The notes: generated from the sequence alone by a model not told the origin. 64,000 nucleotides of DNA from Pseudomonas alliivorans (GCF_017826695.1 NZ_JAFFZW010000014.1:38885-102884), one strand, 5' to 3'; positions 34,945-44,402 are shown, counted from the first letter of the stretch. A program made the numbers and translations.

Positions 34945-35679
34945 ATGAGCAGCAAGATTACTGTCCGTTCCGTGGTGCATCAGATTGATGGCCAGCCCTA
35001 TGAAAGTCGTCTCGTGTACGACGCCAGCGCCACCTCGTCACGTCCGGGTCTGCTGATGGCGCCCAACTGGATGGGTGTCAGCGAAGGCGCCGAAGACATC
35101 GCCAAGGCCGTGGCTGAGCAGGGCTATGTGGTACTGCTGGCCGACCTTTATGGTCAGAAAATTCGCCCGGCCAATGGTGATGAAGCAGGCGCAGCGATGA
35201 TGCCGCTGAAAGATGATCGTGCATTGCTGCGCAAGCGCATGCAGGCCGGTCTTGATCTGCTGCTGAGTCAGGCAGGTGTGTCACTGGACGCCAAACGTAT
35301 CGCGACGTTCGGCTTCTGCTTCGGCGGCTGCTGTTCACTGGAGCTGGCACGCAGCGGCGCAGACCTCAAGGCAGCCATATCCTTCCATGGCACGCTGGAC
35401 ACGCCAAACCCTGCCGATGCCGGCAATATCAAGGGATCTGTTCTGGTCCTGAACGGCGCATCGGATCCGATGGTGCCCAAAGATCAGCAGTTGGCGTTCG
35501 AAGACGAAATGAATGCGGCGAATGTGGACTGGCAGTTGCACAACTACGGTGGCGCCTTCCATTCGTTCACCGATCCGCACGCCAATGTTCCGGGCAAGAT
35601 GATGTACGACGCCAAGGTCGCTGCGCGCGCCTTCAAGTCAATGCACGATCTGTTGAACGAAGTGTTCAACGAGAAATAA
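34945..35679 (+). CDS. Dienelactone hydrolase family protein
   Basis: This 244-residue alpha/beta hydrolase has the Cys-Asp-His triad of the dienelactone hydrolase family: Cys in GFCFGGCCS, Asp in NGASDPMVPK and His in GGAFHSFTDP. The ATG at 34945 has ATCAGGAGTCAGCG upstream. It follows htpG in the same order as P. aeruginosa PA1596-PA1597, with the htpG terminator between, so it has its own promoter. Cytoplasmic; the natural substrate is unknown and probably not a chlorocatechol product. Confidence 0.88.
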   Translation: MSSKITVRSVVHQIDGQPYESRLVYDASATSSRPGLLMAPNWMGVSEGAEDIAKAVAEQGYVVLLADLYGQKIRPANGDEAGAAMMPLKDDRALLRKRMQAGLDLLLSQAGVSLDAKRIATFGFCFGGCCSLELARSGADLKAAISFHGTLDTPNPADAGNIKGSVLVLNGASDPMVPKDQQLAFEDEMNAANVDWQLHNYGGAFHSFTDPHANVPGKMMYDAKVAARAFKSMHDLLNEVFNEK

Positions 35680-35688
35680 GAGCATCAA

Positions 35689-35718
35689 GGGCCGGATCAA
35701 GGCAGCTCGATCCGGCCC
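35689..35718. terminator. Convergent terminator between the hydrolase and pirin genes
   Basis: GGGCCGGATC (35689-35698) and GATCCGGCCC (35709-35718) form a perfect 10-bp stem; the pirin stop codon lies inside it. Confidence 0.75.
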
Positions 35719-36548
35719 GTTTCTCCCGGAACGGTCGGCCAGTCGCCCTCTGCCCATCGACGGCGTGCGCTTTCGATCAGTACGGGATCGCTGGCAACGA
35801 AATTCCAGTTCATGCGACGCGGCCCGTCCAGTGCTGCGCCGCCTATCAGAACGGCATGGCATTCGCTTTCCGCGCACAGATTGACAGTGGTTCCCGGCTC
35901 CAGCACGACCAGCGTGCAGGGCAAGACCGGCGTGCCGTCCAGTGCAGCTTCACCCTCTAAAACGTACAGCGCGCGCTCCTGATGTTCCGGCTCGATCGCC
36001 AGGGTTGTGGCGGTCTGCAGGCGCAATTCGGCGTACAGCGTGTCTGAGAGCACCGGTACGGGTGATTGCAGTCCAAAGCCGCTACCGGCCAGCATCCGTA
36101 TGAAAATGCCCATATTGTCGCGTTGCGGCAGGCTGTGTGCCGGGTGATAGCTGTAATGACCTGGACCTTGTTCATGGTCGCGAGGTGACGCGAGCCAGAT
36201 CTGCAGGCCATGCAGGCGCGAGCCGCGCACCCGCAAGGGGGCCGGTGTGCGTTCGATATGAGCAATGGCTGCGCCTGACGTCATCCAGCTTACATCTCCT
36301 GCCTTGACGCACTGGTCGCTGCCCAGGCTGTCCTTGTGCTGCAGTTCGCCTTCCAGCAGATACGTCAGCGTCGACAGGCCGATATGCGGGTGCTGGCGGA
36401 TATCCATGCCGGTGCCTGGCGGGTAATCCGTCGCCAGCATGTGGTCGAAGAATACGAATGGCCCGATGCTGCGGCAGCGTGCGGAGGGCAGGGGACGCAG
36501 AATCGGCTGGCCTTCCACCGTTTCGGCGCGTGGTGTGAGGGTGAGCAT
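35697..36548 (-). CDS. Pirin family protein
   Basis: This 283-residue bicupin has the pirin N-terminal metal site in FFDHMLATD and RQHPHIGLSTLTYLLEGELQ, and the later IERT segment. The C-terminal pirin domain covers about residues 175-280. Bacterial pirins bind iron or another divalent metal; some have quercetinase activity and others bind regulatory proteins, so the exact role is open. It is convergent with the dienelactone hydrolase gene. Confidence 0.85.
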   Translation of the reverse strand: MLTLTPRAETVEGQPILRPLPSARCRSIGPFVFFDHMLATDYPPGTGMDIRQHPHIGLSTLTYLLEGELQHKDSLGSDQCVKAGDVSWMTSGAAIAHIERTPAPLRVRGSRLHGLQIWLASPRDHEQGPGHYSYHPAHSLPQRDNMGIFIRMLAGSGFGLQSPVPVLSDTLYAELRLQTATTLAIEPEHQERALYVLEGEAALDGTPVLPCTLVVLEPGTTVNLCAESECHAVLIGGAALDGPRRMNWNFVASDPVLIESARRRWAEGDWPTVPGETGRIELP

Positions 36549-36703
36549 GGTTCGGGTCTCGATGGTCGGTCAGGGAGTGTCTGGAATCATAACGCGGGCA
36601 GGGCGAGGGGAGAACGTCATGGTCGGCATGACCGATTTCCTGCGGCAAGCCGCCCCGACAAGTGTTTTCATCCAGCCTGCTGCGTACCGCAGTCCGAAAA
36701 CGG

Positions 36704-36729
36704 AAAAGGCGCCTCGAAAGGCGCCTTTT
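36704..36729. terminator. Terminator of fabAB
   Basis: AAAAGGCGCC (36704-36713) and GGCGCCTTTT (36720-36729) form a perfect 10-bp stem with A/T ends in both directions, 21 bases beyond the fabB stop. Confidence 0.9.
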
Positions 36730-36750
36730 CTGTCTTGCACGGGTTCTTGC

Positions 36751-37968
36751 TTACGCTTGGTAGCGCTGCAGAACCAGCGTGGCGTTGGTGCCGCCGAAGC
36801 CGAAGCTGTTGCTCATGACGCGATCGAGCTTTGCGTTTTCCCGTGTTTCCAGCAGGATTGGCATGTCAGCGACTTTCGGGTCCAGCTCGTCGATGTTGGC
36901 GGAGCCGGCGATGAACTTGTTTTCCATCATCAGCAGGCAGTAGATCGCTTCGTGAACGCCAGCGGCGCCCAGCGAGTGACCTGACAGGCTCTTGGTGGAA
37001 CTGATCGCCGGGGCTTTGTCGCCGAAGACTGCACGCACTCCGTTCATTTCCATTTCATCGCCGACCGGGGTCGAGGTGCCATGGGTGTTCAGGTAGTCGA
37101 TCGGGCCTTCAACGGTCGACAGTGCCATCTGCATGCAGCGGATGGCACCTTCGCCGCTTGGTGCGACCATGTCATAGCCATCGGAAGTCGCGCCGTAGCC
37201 GACGATTTCCGCGTAGATCTTCGCGCCGCGCGCCAGCGCGTGTTCCAGCTCCTCGACCACGACCATGCCGCCGCCGCCTGCGATGACGAAACCGTCACGC
37301 TTGGCGTCGTACGCGCGGGAAGCCTTCTCCGGCGTCTCGTTGTACTGGGTCGACAGCGCGCCCATTGCATCGAACAGGAACGACTGGCTCCAGTGTTCTT
37401 CTTCGCCACCGCCTGCGAAGACGATGTCCTGCTTGCCCAACTGGATCTGCTCGACAGCGTTGCCGATGCAGTGGGCGCTGGTGGCGCAGGCGGACGAGAT
37501 GGAGTAGTTCACACCCTTGATCTTGAAGGGCGTGGCCAGGCAGGCGGAAACGGTGCTGCCCATGGTCCGCGTGACGCGGTAAGGGCCGACGCGCTTGACG
37601 CCTTTTTCACGCAGGATATCCAGCGCTTCCATCTGATTCAGCGTCGACGCGCCGCCGCTGCCAGCGATCAGGCCGGTGCGCACGTTGGACACCTGCTCGT
37701 CGGTCAGGCCGGAGTCAGCGATGGCGTCTTTCATGGCCAGGTAGGCATAGGCTGCCGCGTGGCCGACGAAACGGAAAATCTTGCGATCGATCAGTTCTTC
37801 GAGGTTGAGGTCGATGGAGCCGGCAACCTGGCTACGCAGACCCATTTCGGCATATTCCGGCTGGAATTTGATGCCAGGGCGGTTGGCACGCAGGTTAGCG
37901 GTGACGGTGTCTTTGTCATTGCCCAAGCAGGAAACAATACCCAGACCAGTGATAACGACGCGGCGCAT
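36751..37968 (-). CDS. fabB: 3-oxoacyl-[acyl-carrier-protein] synthase I
   Basis: The 405-residue condensing enzyme elongates unsaturated acyl-ACPs from FabA. The catalytic Cys lies in ISSACATSAHCIGNA; the two His are in THGTSTPVGD and SLSGHSLGAAG. The start is the ATG of MRRVVITGLGIVSCLG; an upstream in-frame stretch overlaps fabA and is not needed. It lies 10 bases after fabA, as in P. aeruginosa fabAB, and is closed by the terminator at 36704-36729. Confidence 0.96.
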   Translation of the reverse strand: MRRVVITGLGIVSCLGNDKDTVTANLRANRPGIKFQPEYAEMGLRSQVAGSIDLNLEELIDRKIFRFVGHAAAYAYLAMKDAIADSGLTDEQVSNVRTGLIAGSGGASTLNQMEALDILREKGVKRVGPYRVTRTMGSTVSACLATPFKIKGVNYSISSACATSAHCIGNAVEQIQLGKQDIVFAGGGEEEHWSQSFLFDAMGALSTQYNETPEKASRAYDAKRDGFVIAGGGGMVVVEELEHALARGAKIYAEIVGYGATSDGYDMVAPSGEGAIRCMQMALSTVEGPIDYLNTHGTSTPVGDEMEMNGVRAVFGDKAPAISSTKSLSGHSLGAAGVHEAIYCLLMMENKFIAGSANIDELDPKVADMPILLETRENAKLDRVMSNSFGFGGTNATLVLQRYQA

Positions 37969-37978
37969 GCGATTACCC

Positions 37979-38494
37979 TTAGAAATTTTCAGTGGAAGTG
38001 AACAGGCCGACACGAAGACCTTCGGCACTGTAGATTTCGCGACCATCAACGCTCACGGTACCGTCGGCGATTGCCAGGACCAGTTTGCCGCGCATGGTGC
38101 GTTTGATATGGATGTTATAGGTGACTTTTTTGGCGGTCGGGAGGACCTGGCCGAAAAACTTCACTTCACCCGAACCCAGGGCACGCCCGCGGCCGGGGTT
38201 GCCTTGCCAGCCCAGATAGAAACCGACCAGTTGCCACATGGCGTCAAGGCCCAGGCAGCCCGGCATTACAGGGTCGCCTTCGAAGTGACAGGCAAAGAAC
38301 CACAGGTCAGGATTGATATCGAGTTCGGCGACCAACTCACCCTTGCCGAACTTGCCGCCTTCTTCGCTGATGTGCGTAATGCGGTCAACCATCAGCATAT
38401 TGGGGGCGGGCAGTTGCGCATTACCTGGGCCGAACAGCTCGCCACGACTGCAGCGCAGCAGGTCTTCCCGGGTAAAGGCGTGTTGTTTGGTCAT
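37979..38494 (-). CDS. fabA: 3-hydroxydecanoyl-ACP dehydratase/isomerase
   Basis: The 171-residue hot-dog enzyme dehydrates 3-hydroxydecanoyl-ACP and isomerises the product to cis-3-decenoyl-ACP, starting unsaturated fatty acid synthesis. Its active-site His and Asp are in FFACHFEGDPVMPGCLGLDAM. The ATG has GAGGAGCTCGC upstream. It is the first gene of fabAB; a dyad at 38642-38657 may be the operator of a TetR-type fatty-acid regulator (FabR or DesT). Confidence 0.96.
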   Translation of the reverse strand: MTKQHAFTREDLLRCSRGELFGPGNAQLPAPNMLMVDRITHISEEGGKFGKGELVAELDINPDLWFFACHFEGDPVMPGCLGLDAMWQLVGFYLGWQGNPGRGRALGSGEVKFFGQVLPTAKKVTYNIHIKRTMRGKLVLAIADGTVSVDGREIYSAEGLRVGLFTSTENF

Positions 38495-38641
38495 GCGAGC
38501 TCCTCAATGATCTTGTGCGGCAGGTTGGGGCGCCACTGGCCCAAACGCCAGTCCTGGCGGACTAATTTGCCAGGACTATGTCCGGCAGCCTACTCATAGA
38601 CTGTTGCGTTGTAGTGAAAGTCACAGGACAGGAGAAATCAA

Positions 38642-38657
38642 AGTACACCTGTGCACT
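38642..38657. promoter_or_regulatory. Candidate TetR-type operator upstream of fabAB
   Basis: AGTACAC-CT-GTGCACT has seven-base arms with one mismatched pair, 147 bases upstream of fabA. FabR and DesT regulators act on fabAB promoters through comparable dyads, but this site is not an exact match to a motif I can recall. Confidence 0.4.
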
Positions 38658-38714
38658 GAATTTTGTCATTCGACCGCCGTTAAGGGTCGATCAGAAGGTC
38701 AAGACTGCCGCAAT

Positions 38715-40640
38715 TTAACATTTATCGCCAGTCGCAGGTGTCCGAAAGAATAGCCAGCGCCGCAAAACCTGCTGTAAATCAGCGTGTTTGAATGGCTTTG
38801 CGAGGTAGTCGTCCATGCCCGCCTGTAAACAGGCGTCACGATCACCCTGCAGTGCATTGGCCGTCAAAGCGATAATCGGCAGTTGCTCAAGACCTTCCAG
38901 CTGCCTGATCCGACGCGTGGCTTCATAGCCGTCCATGACCGGCAGTCGGCAGTCCATCAGAATCAGACCGTATTCTCCTGCACTGGCCATGGTCACGGCC
39001 TGGGCACCATCAATGGCGATGTCCACCCGGCATCCCAGATTGTGCAGCATCGCCTGGACCACGGTACGGTTCACCGGATTGTCTTCGACCAGCAGAACAC
39101 TGCGTTCCTTGCCCGAGGCGTCCAGGGCCGACAGTGGCTGGCGCTTATCGACGGGCAGTTGCCGTGAGACCGGCAGTGGGATCTGCAGGGTGAACAGTGA
39201 GCCTTGGCCTTCTTCGCTCTGTGCGTGCAGGGTGCCGCCCATGCGCTCGGCCAACGTGCGCGCGATCGGCAGCCCAAGACCGGTTCCGCCGTAGCGTCTG
39301 GAAATGGAGCTGTCGGCCTGCTGAAAGGCGTCGAACATGGATTCCAGCATGTCGGCATGAATGCCGATCCCGCTGTCCTGAACGGTGCAGGCAAACAGCA
39401 ACTGGTCGTCATCGATCAGGCTCCAGCCAGCCTTGATGCAGACGCTGCCTTCTTCGGTGAACTTCAGCGCGTTGCCGATCAGGTTGACCAGAATCTGCCG
39501 GATGCGCGTCGGGTCGCCAATGACCGTCAGCGATCCCAGACCGGGCTGAACGTGCAGATTCAGCTGCAGGTTGCGCTGCTGTGCGTTGTGGTTGAAGGCC
39601 TGGGTCGAGGCGTTGACCAGTTCGGCCAGATTGAACGCAATGCCTTCCATTTGCAGCGCGTCGCGTTCGATGCGCGAGAAATCGAGAATGTCGTTGATGA
39701 CCCGCAAAAGATGCTCGGTGGACTCGGTCGCGAGCGCAGCATATTCGCTCTGCTCGTCGGTCATGCGGGTCGTTTCCAACAGTTGCAGCATGCCCAGCAC
39801 ACCGTTCATGGGGGTGCGCAATTCGTGGCTCATCATCGCCAGAAAGTCGGATTTGGCACGGTTGGCCTGTTCCGCTTCCTCACGGGTCTGGATAAGCTGT
39901 GCCATGGAACGCTGCTGCTCCAGACTGGCCTTGTCCAGATTCGCTGCCAGGTTATTGATGTGCCGCGCCAGCGCGCCAAGCTCGGCATCGTCGCTGACCG
40001 GCAGCGGCGTTCGGTAATCGCCTTGCTGAATGGCCTTCAGGGCTTCACCCATACGGCTGATCGGGCGCGACAGGCTGAGCGCAAGACGTCTGGCCAGCAG
40101 AAAGGTGAATAACAGTGCGCACAGCGCCAGGATGCCGGCCTTGAGCAGGATCTCCTGCTGGCGTCGGTTGAAGGCCTCGCTGGACATGCCGACCAATACC
40201 CGGCCCAGATAATGTCTGGAGCCTGTCGTCGGGGTTTGCGCGCCTGTGGCAGGAGCCTTTTGCACCACCAGATGCTGGGCACGCACCGGTGCCTGGAAAA
40301 TTTCCATCTGACGGGTCTGGTGCTCGTTTTCCCGTGGTTGATCGATGTAGACCAGAACGGTGTTGGAGCTGTCCTGAATTTCTACATAGCGAACACTGGG
40401 CATGGACAGCGTGGCGCGCATCAGGCCCTTGAGGCTTTCGGTGTCGCCGACCAGCAGCCCTGGCTCGGCAGCAGGGGCCAACTGGTTGGCGATCAGCTGG
40501 CCGGTGTGATTGAGCTCCTGGCGCAGATCCTGAATGCGCACGAACGTGAAGAAACCAATCAGCAGGACAGTCAGAAGCAGCGCCGGGCCGAGGCTGATCA
40601 TTTGCGTGCGGGTATTGATGTCCCAGTGACGAAACGTCAT
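38715..40640 (-). CDS. Hybrid sensor histidine kinase (PA1611-like)
   Basis: This 641-residue inner-membrane kinase has a first transmembrane helix at about 15-35, a periplasmic region to about 165, a second helix at about 168-184, HAMP (about 185-240), HisKA with His272 in MSHELRTPMNG, an ATPase domain (NLIGNALKFTEEG, GTGLGLPIA) and a C-terminal receiver with Asp563 in LMDCRLPVMDG. It lacks its own Hpt domain, so it needs a separate phosphotransfer protein. The position next to fabAB matches P. aeruginosa PA1611, which acts with HptB and RetS in the Gac/Rsm network; that role here is inferred from synteny. Confidence 0.9.
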   Translation of the reverse strand: MTFRHWDINTRTQMISLGPALLLTVLLIGFFTFVRIQDLRQELNHTGQLIANQLAPAAEPGLLVGDTESLKGLMRATLSMPSVRYVEIQDSSNTVLVYIDQPRENEHQTRQMEIFQAPVRAQHLVVQKAPATGAQTPTTGSRHYLGRVLVGMSSEAFNRRQQEILLKAGILALCALLFTFLLARRLALSLSRPISRMGEALKAIQQGDYRTPLPVSDDAELGALARHINNLAANLDKASLEQQRSMAQLIQTREEAEQANRAKSDFLAMMSHELRTPMNGVLGMLQLLETTRMTDEQSEYAALATESTEHLLRVINDILDFSRIERDALQMEGIAFNLAELVNASTQAFNHNAQQRNLQLNLHVQPGLGSLTVIGDPTRIRQILVNLIGNALKFTEEGSVCIKAGWSLIDDDQLLFACTVQDSGIGIHADMLESMFDAFQQADSSISRRYGGTGLGLPIARTLAERMGGTLHAQSEEGQGSLFTLQIPLPVSRQLPVDKRQPLSALDASGKERSVLLVEDNPVNRTVVQAMLHNLGCRVDIAIDGAQAVTMASAGEYGLILMDCRLPVMDGYEATRRIRQLEGLEQLPIIALTANALQGDRDACLQAGMDDYLAKPFKHADLQQVLRRWLFFRTPATGDKC

Positions 40641-40924
40641 CGCCAGCCCCGGTTGGCAGGGGCCTGTCCCTGAAAATCGATTGATGCATCCATGCCGGTG
40701 CGCTCGCTGGTTTGTTTCAGTGCATCAGTGGCATCGGTCTGGCTGCGCAAGAGGCGATGTTCACGATAATGCATGCAGTGTGCGCGCATGTTAACCGAGA
40801 TGGCGGCAGTTTCCAGACACCTTATTATTTGCTGACAGGCTCTGGCGCGTTTGACGCTGGCCGATGACGCAACGCTCCGTATAATGCCGACATCGCCAAT
40901 CAATGGCCCAGGATGGATTGATTT

Positions 40925-41950
40925 ATGACCACGCAGCAGCCTGTAGCGGTTCTTGGTGGCGGCAGCTTTGGCACGGCCATCGCAAATCTTCTGGCCGAAA
41001 ACGGTCATCAGGTTCGCCAGTGGATGCGTGATCCCGAGCAGGCGGAGGCCATTCGCGTCAATCGTGAAAACCCGCGCTACCTCAAGGGCATCAAGGTTCG
41101 GCCGGAAGTGGAGCCTGTCACCGATCTGGCCGCAACGCTTGAAGGCAGCGAGCTGATTTTCGTCGCATTGCCCTCCAGCGCCCTGCGCAGTGTGCTTTCA
41201 CCTCACGTCGAATGCCTGAGCGGCAAGATGCTGGTGAGCCTGACCAAGGGTATCGAAGCACAGACCTTCAAGCTGATGAGCCAGATCCTCGAAGAGATCG
41301 TGCCACAGGCGCGCATCGGTGTGTTGTCCGGACCAAATCTGGCACGGGAAATCGCCGAGCATGCGTTGACCGCCACGGTCGTCGCCAGCGAAGACGAGGC
41401 GCTGTGTCAGCAGGTGCAGGCTGTTCTGCATGGTCGTACGTTTCGTGTGTATGCCAGCGCTGACCGGTTCGGTGTCGAACTGGGCGGGGCGCTGAAGAAC
41501 GTGTACGCGATCATCGCCGGCATGGCCGTGGCACTGGATATGGGGGAAAACACCAAAAGCATGCTGATCACGCGCGCGCTGGCCGAGATGACCCGCTTTG
41601 CGGTGGCCCAGGGTGCCAATCCAATGACCTTTCTGGGGCTGGCCGGAGTCGGCGACCTGATCGTCACCTGTTCGTCGCCGAAGAGCCGCAATTATCAGGT
41701 CGGGTTCGCGCTGGGCCAGGGGCTGACGCTGGACGAGGCTGTCACGCGTCTGGGCGAGGTTGCAGAAGGGGTGAACACCCTCAGGGTGCTCAAGGTCAAA
41801 GCCCAGGAAGTTCAGGTCTATATGCCGTTGGTCGCGGGCCTGCATGCCATCCTTTTCGAAGGTCGTACGCTCAATCAGGTGATCGAGGCGCTGATGCGCG
41901 CCGAGCCCAAGACGGACGTCGACTTCATTTCAATCACGGGCTTCAATTGA
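40925..41950 (+). CDS. gpsA: Glycerol-3-phosphate dehydrogenase [NAD(P)+]
   Basis: The 341-residue enzyme reduces dihydroxyacetone phosphate to sn-glycerol 3-phosphate for phospholipid synthesis. The nucleotide loop is VLGGGSFGTAIANLLA at the N-terminus; GPNLAREIAEH and the catalytic lysine region ALKNVYAIIAGMA follow, with GLAGVGDLIVTC further on. It begins 284 bases from the divergent kinase gene and starts a run of closely spaced plus-strand genes. Confidence 0.95.
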   Translation: MTTQQPVAVLGGGSFGTAIANLLAENGHQVRQWMRDPEQAEAIRVNRENPRYLKGIKVRPEVEPVTDLAATLEGSELIFVALPSSALRSVLSPHVECLSGKMLVSLTKGIEAQTFKLMSQILEEIVPQARIGVLSGPNLAREIAEHALTATVVASEDEALCQQVQAVLHGRTFRVYASADRFGVELGGALKNVYAIIAGMAVALDMGENTKSMLITRALAEMTRFAVAQGANPMTFLGLAGVGDLIVTCSSPKSRNYQVGFALGQGLTLDEAVTRLGEVAEGVNTLRVLKVKAQEVQVYMPLVAGLHAILFEGRTLNQVIEALMRAEPKTDVDFISITGFN

Positions 41951-41975
41951 AACCACCTCAGCCGGGAGAAGGATC

Positions 41976-42320
41976 TTGAACGAGTCGAATACCCAGAAGA
42001 ACGAATCCATCGCGCTGCGCATCCTCTGGATGCTGCTGTTCATCATTGTCTGGCAGGTCGCGGAAGTGGTGTTGGCAGGCGTGGTGCTGGTGCAATTGGG
42101 CTATCGCCTGATCTACGGCGCACCCAGCGGCAGCCTGATGAATTTTGGCGACAGCCTCAGCCAGTTCCTGGCCCAGATTGGCCGTTTCGGCACCTTTCAT
42201 TCGGATCAGAAACCCTGGCCGTTCGCCGATTGGCCAACGCCTCGCGTTCCGGAGGGCGAAGCGGCGCATTGTGTTGCGCCGGCACCGCATCCGGTGCGCG
42301 ACGAGGAGCCTGAGCTATGA
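41976..42320 (+). CDS. DUF4389 family membrane protein
   Basis: This 114-residue protein has a hydrophobic segment at about 15-45 (ILWMLLFIIVWQVAEVVLAG) and an adjacent YRLIYGAPSGSLMNFGDSLS region seen in DUF4389 proteins, with a polar C-terminal tail. It starts with TTG (41976) after a good GAAGGA site; there is no usable ATG nearby. It lies 25 bases after gpsA, and its stop overlaps the sixA start (ATGA). The function is unknown. Confidence 0.75.
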   Translation: MNESNTQKNESIALRILWMLLFIIVWQVAEVVLAGVVLVQLGYRLIYGAPSGSLMNFGDSLSQFLAQIGRFGTFHSDQKPWPFADWPTPRVPEGEAAHCVAPAPHPVRDEEPEL

Positions 42321-42772
42321 AGGTCTGGGTGCTGCGCCACGGTGAAGCCCAGTCCAGGGCGCGCAGCGATGCCGAGCGAGAACTGACCGCTCACGGTCGC
42401 GAAGAAGTGCTCAAGAGCGCTGTCCACCTGACCGACAAGCCACTGCAGAAAATCCTTGCCAGCCCTTATGTCCGCGCGCAGCAGACGGCCGGACTGGTGC
42501 ACAGGTCGCTCGGCTTCGATGACGCGATCGTGACCGTGTCCTGGCTGACACCAGACAGCGATCCGCGAGAGGTTCTGGACCATCTGGCGACACTCGCGGT
42601 TGACGAAGTCCTGCTGGTCAGCCACCAGCCTTTGGTCGGCGCTCTTATCGGGCTGCTGGTCCACGGCAGTTATCAGCATGCCGAGCCGATGAGTACGGCC
42701 AGCCTTGCCGAGCTGGAAGGCGAGCATGTGCTTGCGGGCGGCATGAACCTCAACAGCATTCGTCACGTTTGA
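42317..42772 (+). CDS. sixA: Phosphohistidine phosphatase SixA
   Basis: This 151-residue histidine phosphatase has the RHG motif at the start (VWVLRHGEAQ) and the second catalytic His in LLVSHQPLVGALIG, as in E. coli SixA, which removes phosphate from histidine phosphotransfer domains. The substrate here is unproven; an Hpt protein used by the nearby hybrid kinase is an attractive but speculative target. It overlaps the preceding gene by four bases. Confidence 0.88.
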   Translation: MKVWVLRHGEAQSRARSDAERELTAHGREEVLKSAVHLTDKPLQKILASPYVRAQQTAGLVHRSLGFDDAIVTVSWLTPDSDPREVLDHLATLAVDEVLLVSHQPLVGALIGLLVHGSYQHAEPMSTASLAELEGEHVLAGGMNLNSIRHV

Positions 42773-42839
42773 GCGGACCCGCAAGTTGGCCGCTCGCCGT
42801 GTGAAAACCAGCGTCACCCCACCATAAAAAGGACTGAAC

Positions 42840-43283
42840 ATGAGTGTATGGCGTGTCACCCCTGATATCGACGCCCTGATGAAGGCGCAGAAGAACACCA
42901 TCGGCGAAGTGCTGGATATCCGCTTCGAAGCCTTCACGGACGACTCCCTGACCGCCAGCATGGTGGTCGATCAGCGTACCCATCAGCCTTTCGGCCTGCT
43001 GCACGGAGGGGCGTCGGTCGTGCTCGCCGAGTCACTGGGTTCGATGGCCAGCTATCTGGTCGTGGATCCGGACAAATTTTTCTGCGTAGGGCTCGAGGTC
43101 AACGCCAACCATCTGCGTGGCGTGCGTTCCGGACGAGTCACAGGCGTGGTAAAACCGGTGCACCTCGGTCGCACCACCCATGTCTGGGACATTCGAATCA
43201 CGACTGATGAAGGCAAATTGAGCTGTATCTCGCGACTGACCGTCGCGGTGGTGCCACACGGGCAGGAGCCGCCAGCTCGCTGA
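42840..43283 (+). CDS. Hot-dog fold thioesterase (PaaI/MenI-like)
   Basis: This 147-residue 4HBT-family enzyme has the HGGASVVLAESLGSMAS segment with the catalytic Glu, and GLEVNANHLRGVRSG further on. It probably hydrolyses acyl- or aryl-CoA thioesters. The ATG is preceded by AAAAAGGACTGAAC. A 264-base gap without a recognisable gene follows. The exact CoA substrate cannot be told from sequence. Confidence 0.86.
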   Translation: MSVWRVTPDIDALMKAQKNTIGEVLDIRFEAFTDDSLTASMVVDQRTHQPFGLLHGGASVVLAESLGSMASYLVVDPDKFFCVGLEVNANHLRGVRSGRVTGVVKPVHLGRTTHVWDIRITTDEGKLSCISRLTVAVVPHGQEPPAR

Positions 43284-43547
43284 TTCGAGTCTTGGCGATC
43301 AAAGCGGCGCCCATTGTTCCGGTTTGGGCTACAGACAATCCAATCCGCACCCTCTGCCGACGTCAGCGCGCTGGTCATGCAGGCTTGTGAGTTTCAGATC
43401 GCTTACATGAACGCGTCGTTTGGTTGATTTGCCGAGAAGCTGTGAAAGCGTCTTGCTCTGGTCATGGCATTAACGCGGTGCGATGGCCGGAGTGACACCT
43501 TTGATGGCAGTTCCAATCGTTGTCGTGGCTCAAGGCCGGTGCGCACA

Positions 43548-44402
43548 ATGGCTACTCGTCCGGTCCCTGAGTCTATCGGCATGCCCCAGCCCGTGTTCTT
43601 CGCCCACGCCAACGGCTTCCCCTCGGCCACCTACGGCAAACTGTTCGCTGCGCTGGGACCTCAATATACGGTCGCGCATCTGGAACAGCATGCCCATGAT
43701 CCGCGTTTTCCTGTCGACGACAACTGGCTGAATCTGGTCGATGAACTGATCCATCATTTGCGTGACCAGGACGGGCCGGTGTGGGGGGTTGGGCATTCGC
43801 TGGGCGGGTTGTTGCACTTGCATGCGGCCCTGCGTTGCCCTGAGCTTTACCACGGGGTGGTGATGCTCGATTCGCCTGTGCTGGGGCTGGCTGATCAGTT
43901 ATTCATCCGCGCAGCCAAGCGCCTGGGGTTCATTGACCGGATCACGCCTGCGGGTCGAACACTGGGGCGTCGCGAGGCGTTCGCCGACCTGGAATCGGCC
44001 CGGGCCTATTTTTCCGGCAAGACGCTGTTTCGCCGGTTCGATCCGGAATGCCTGGACGCCTATCTGCAGCACGGGCTGCAGCAGGATGGCGAGCAGTTGC
44101 GCCTGCGCTTCGATCCGGCCACCGAGATCAGCATTTATCGCAGCATTCCGCACACCAGCCCGCTTCCGTCGCGGCATCTCAAGGTGCCGCTGGCAATGGT
44201 GCGTGGCAAGCACAGCCGTGTGATCATGCCGCACCATGGCTATCTGGCCAGGCGCATGCGTGAAGGCGAATACCTGTCGATGCCGGGAGGGCACATGTTT
44301 CCACTGGAGCGGCCGGATGAAACGGCACAGTTGCTCAAATCACTGTTCATGCGCTGGGATGAACGCAGCGCACGACGTCATGCCGGGAAAACCTCTGCAT
44401 GA
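43548..44402 (+). CDS. Alpha/beta hydrolase
   Basis: This hydrolase (284 residues from 43548) has the oxyanion region FFAHANGFPSATYGKLFAAL, the nucleophile elbow GVGHSLGGLLHLH, and a late His in PGGHMFPLERPDE. The start is uncertain: ATG 43548 or ATG 43581 (MPQPVFFAHANG); the frame stays open upstream but without a ribosome site. It overlaps the next hydrolase gene by four bases, so the pair is co-translated. The order matches the PA1621-PA1622 pair. The substrate is unknown. Confidence 0.8.
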   Translation: MATRPVPESIGMPQPVFFAHANGFPSATYGKLFAALGPQYTVAHLEQHAHDPRFPVDDNWLNLVDELIHHLRDQDGPVWGVGHSLGGLLHLHAALRCPELYHGVVMLDSPVLGLADQLFIRAAKRLGFIDRITPAGRTLGRREAFADLESARAYFSGKTLFRRFDPECLDAYLQHGLQQDGEQLRLRFDPATEISIYRSIPHTSPLPSRHLKVPLAMVRGKHSRVIMPHHGYLARRMREGEYLSMPGGHMFPLERPDETAQLLKSLFMRWDERSARRHAGKTSA

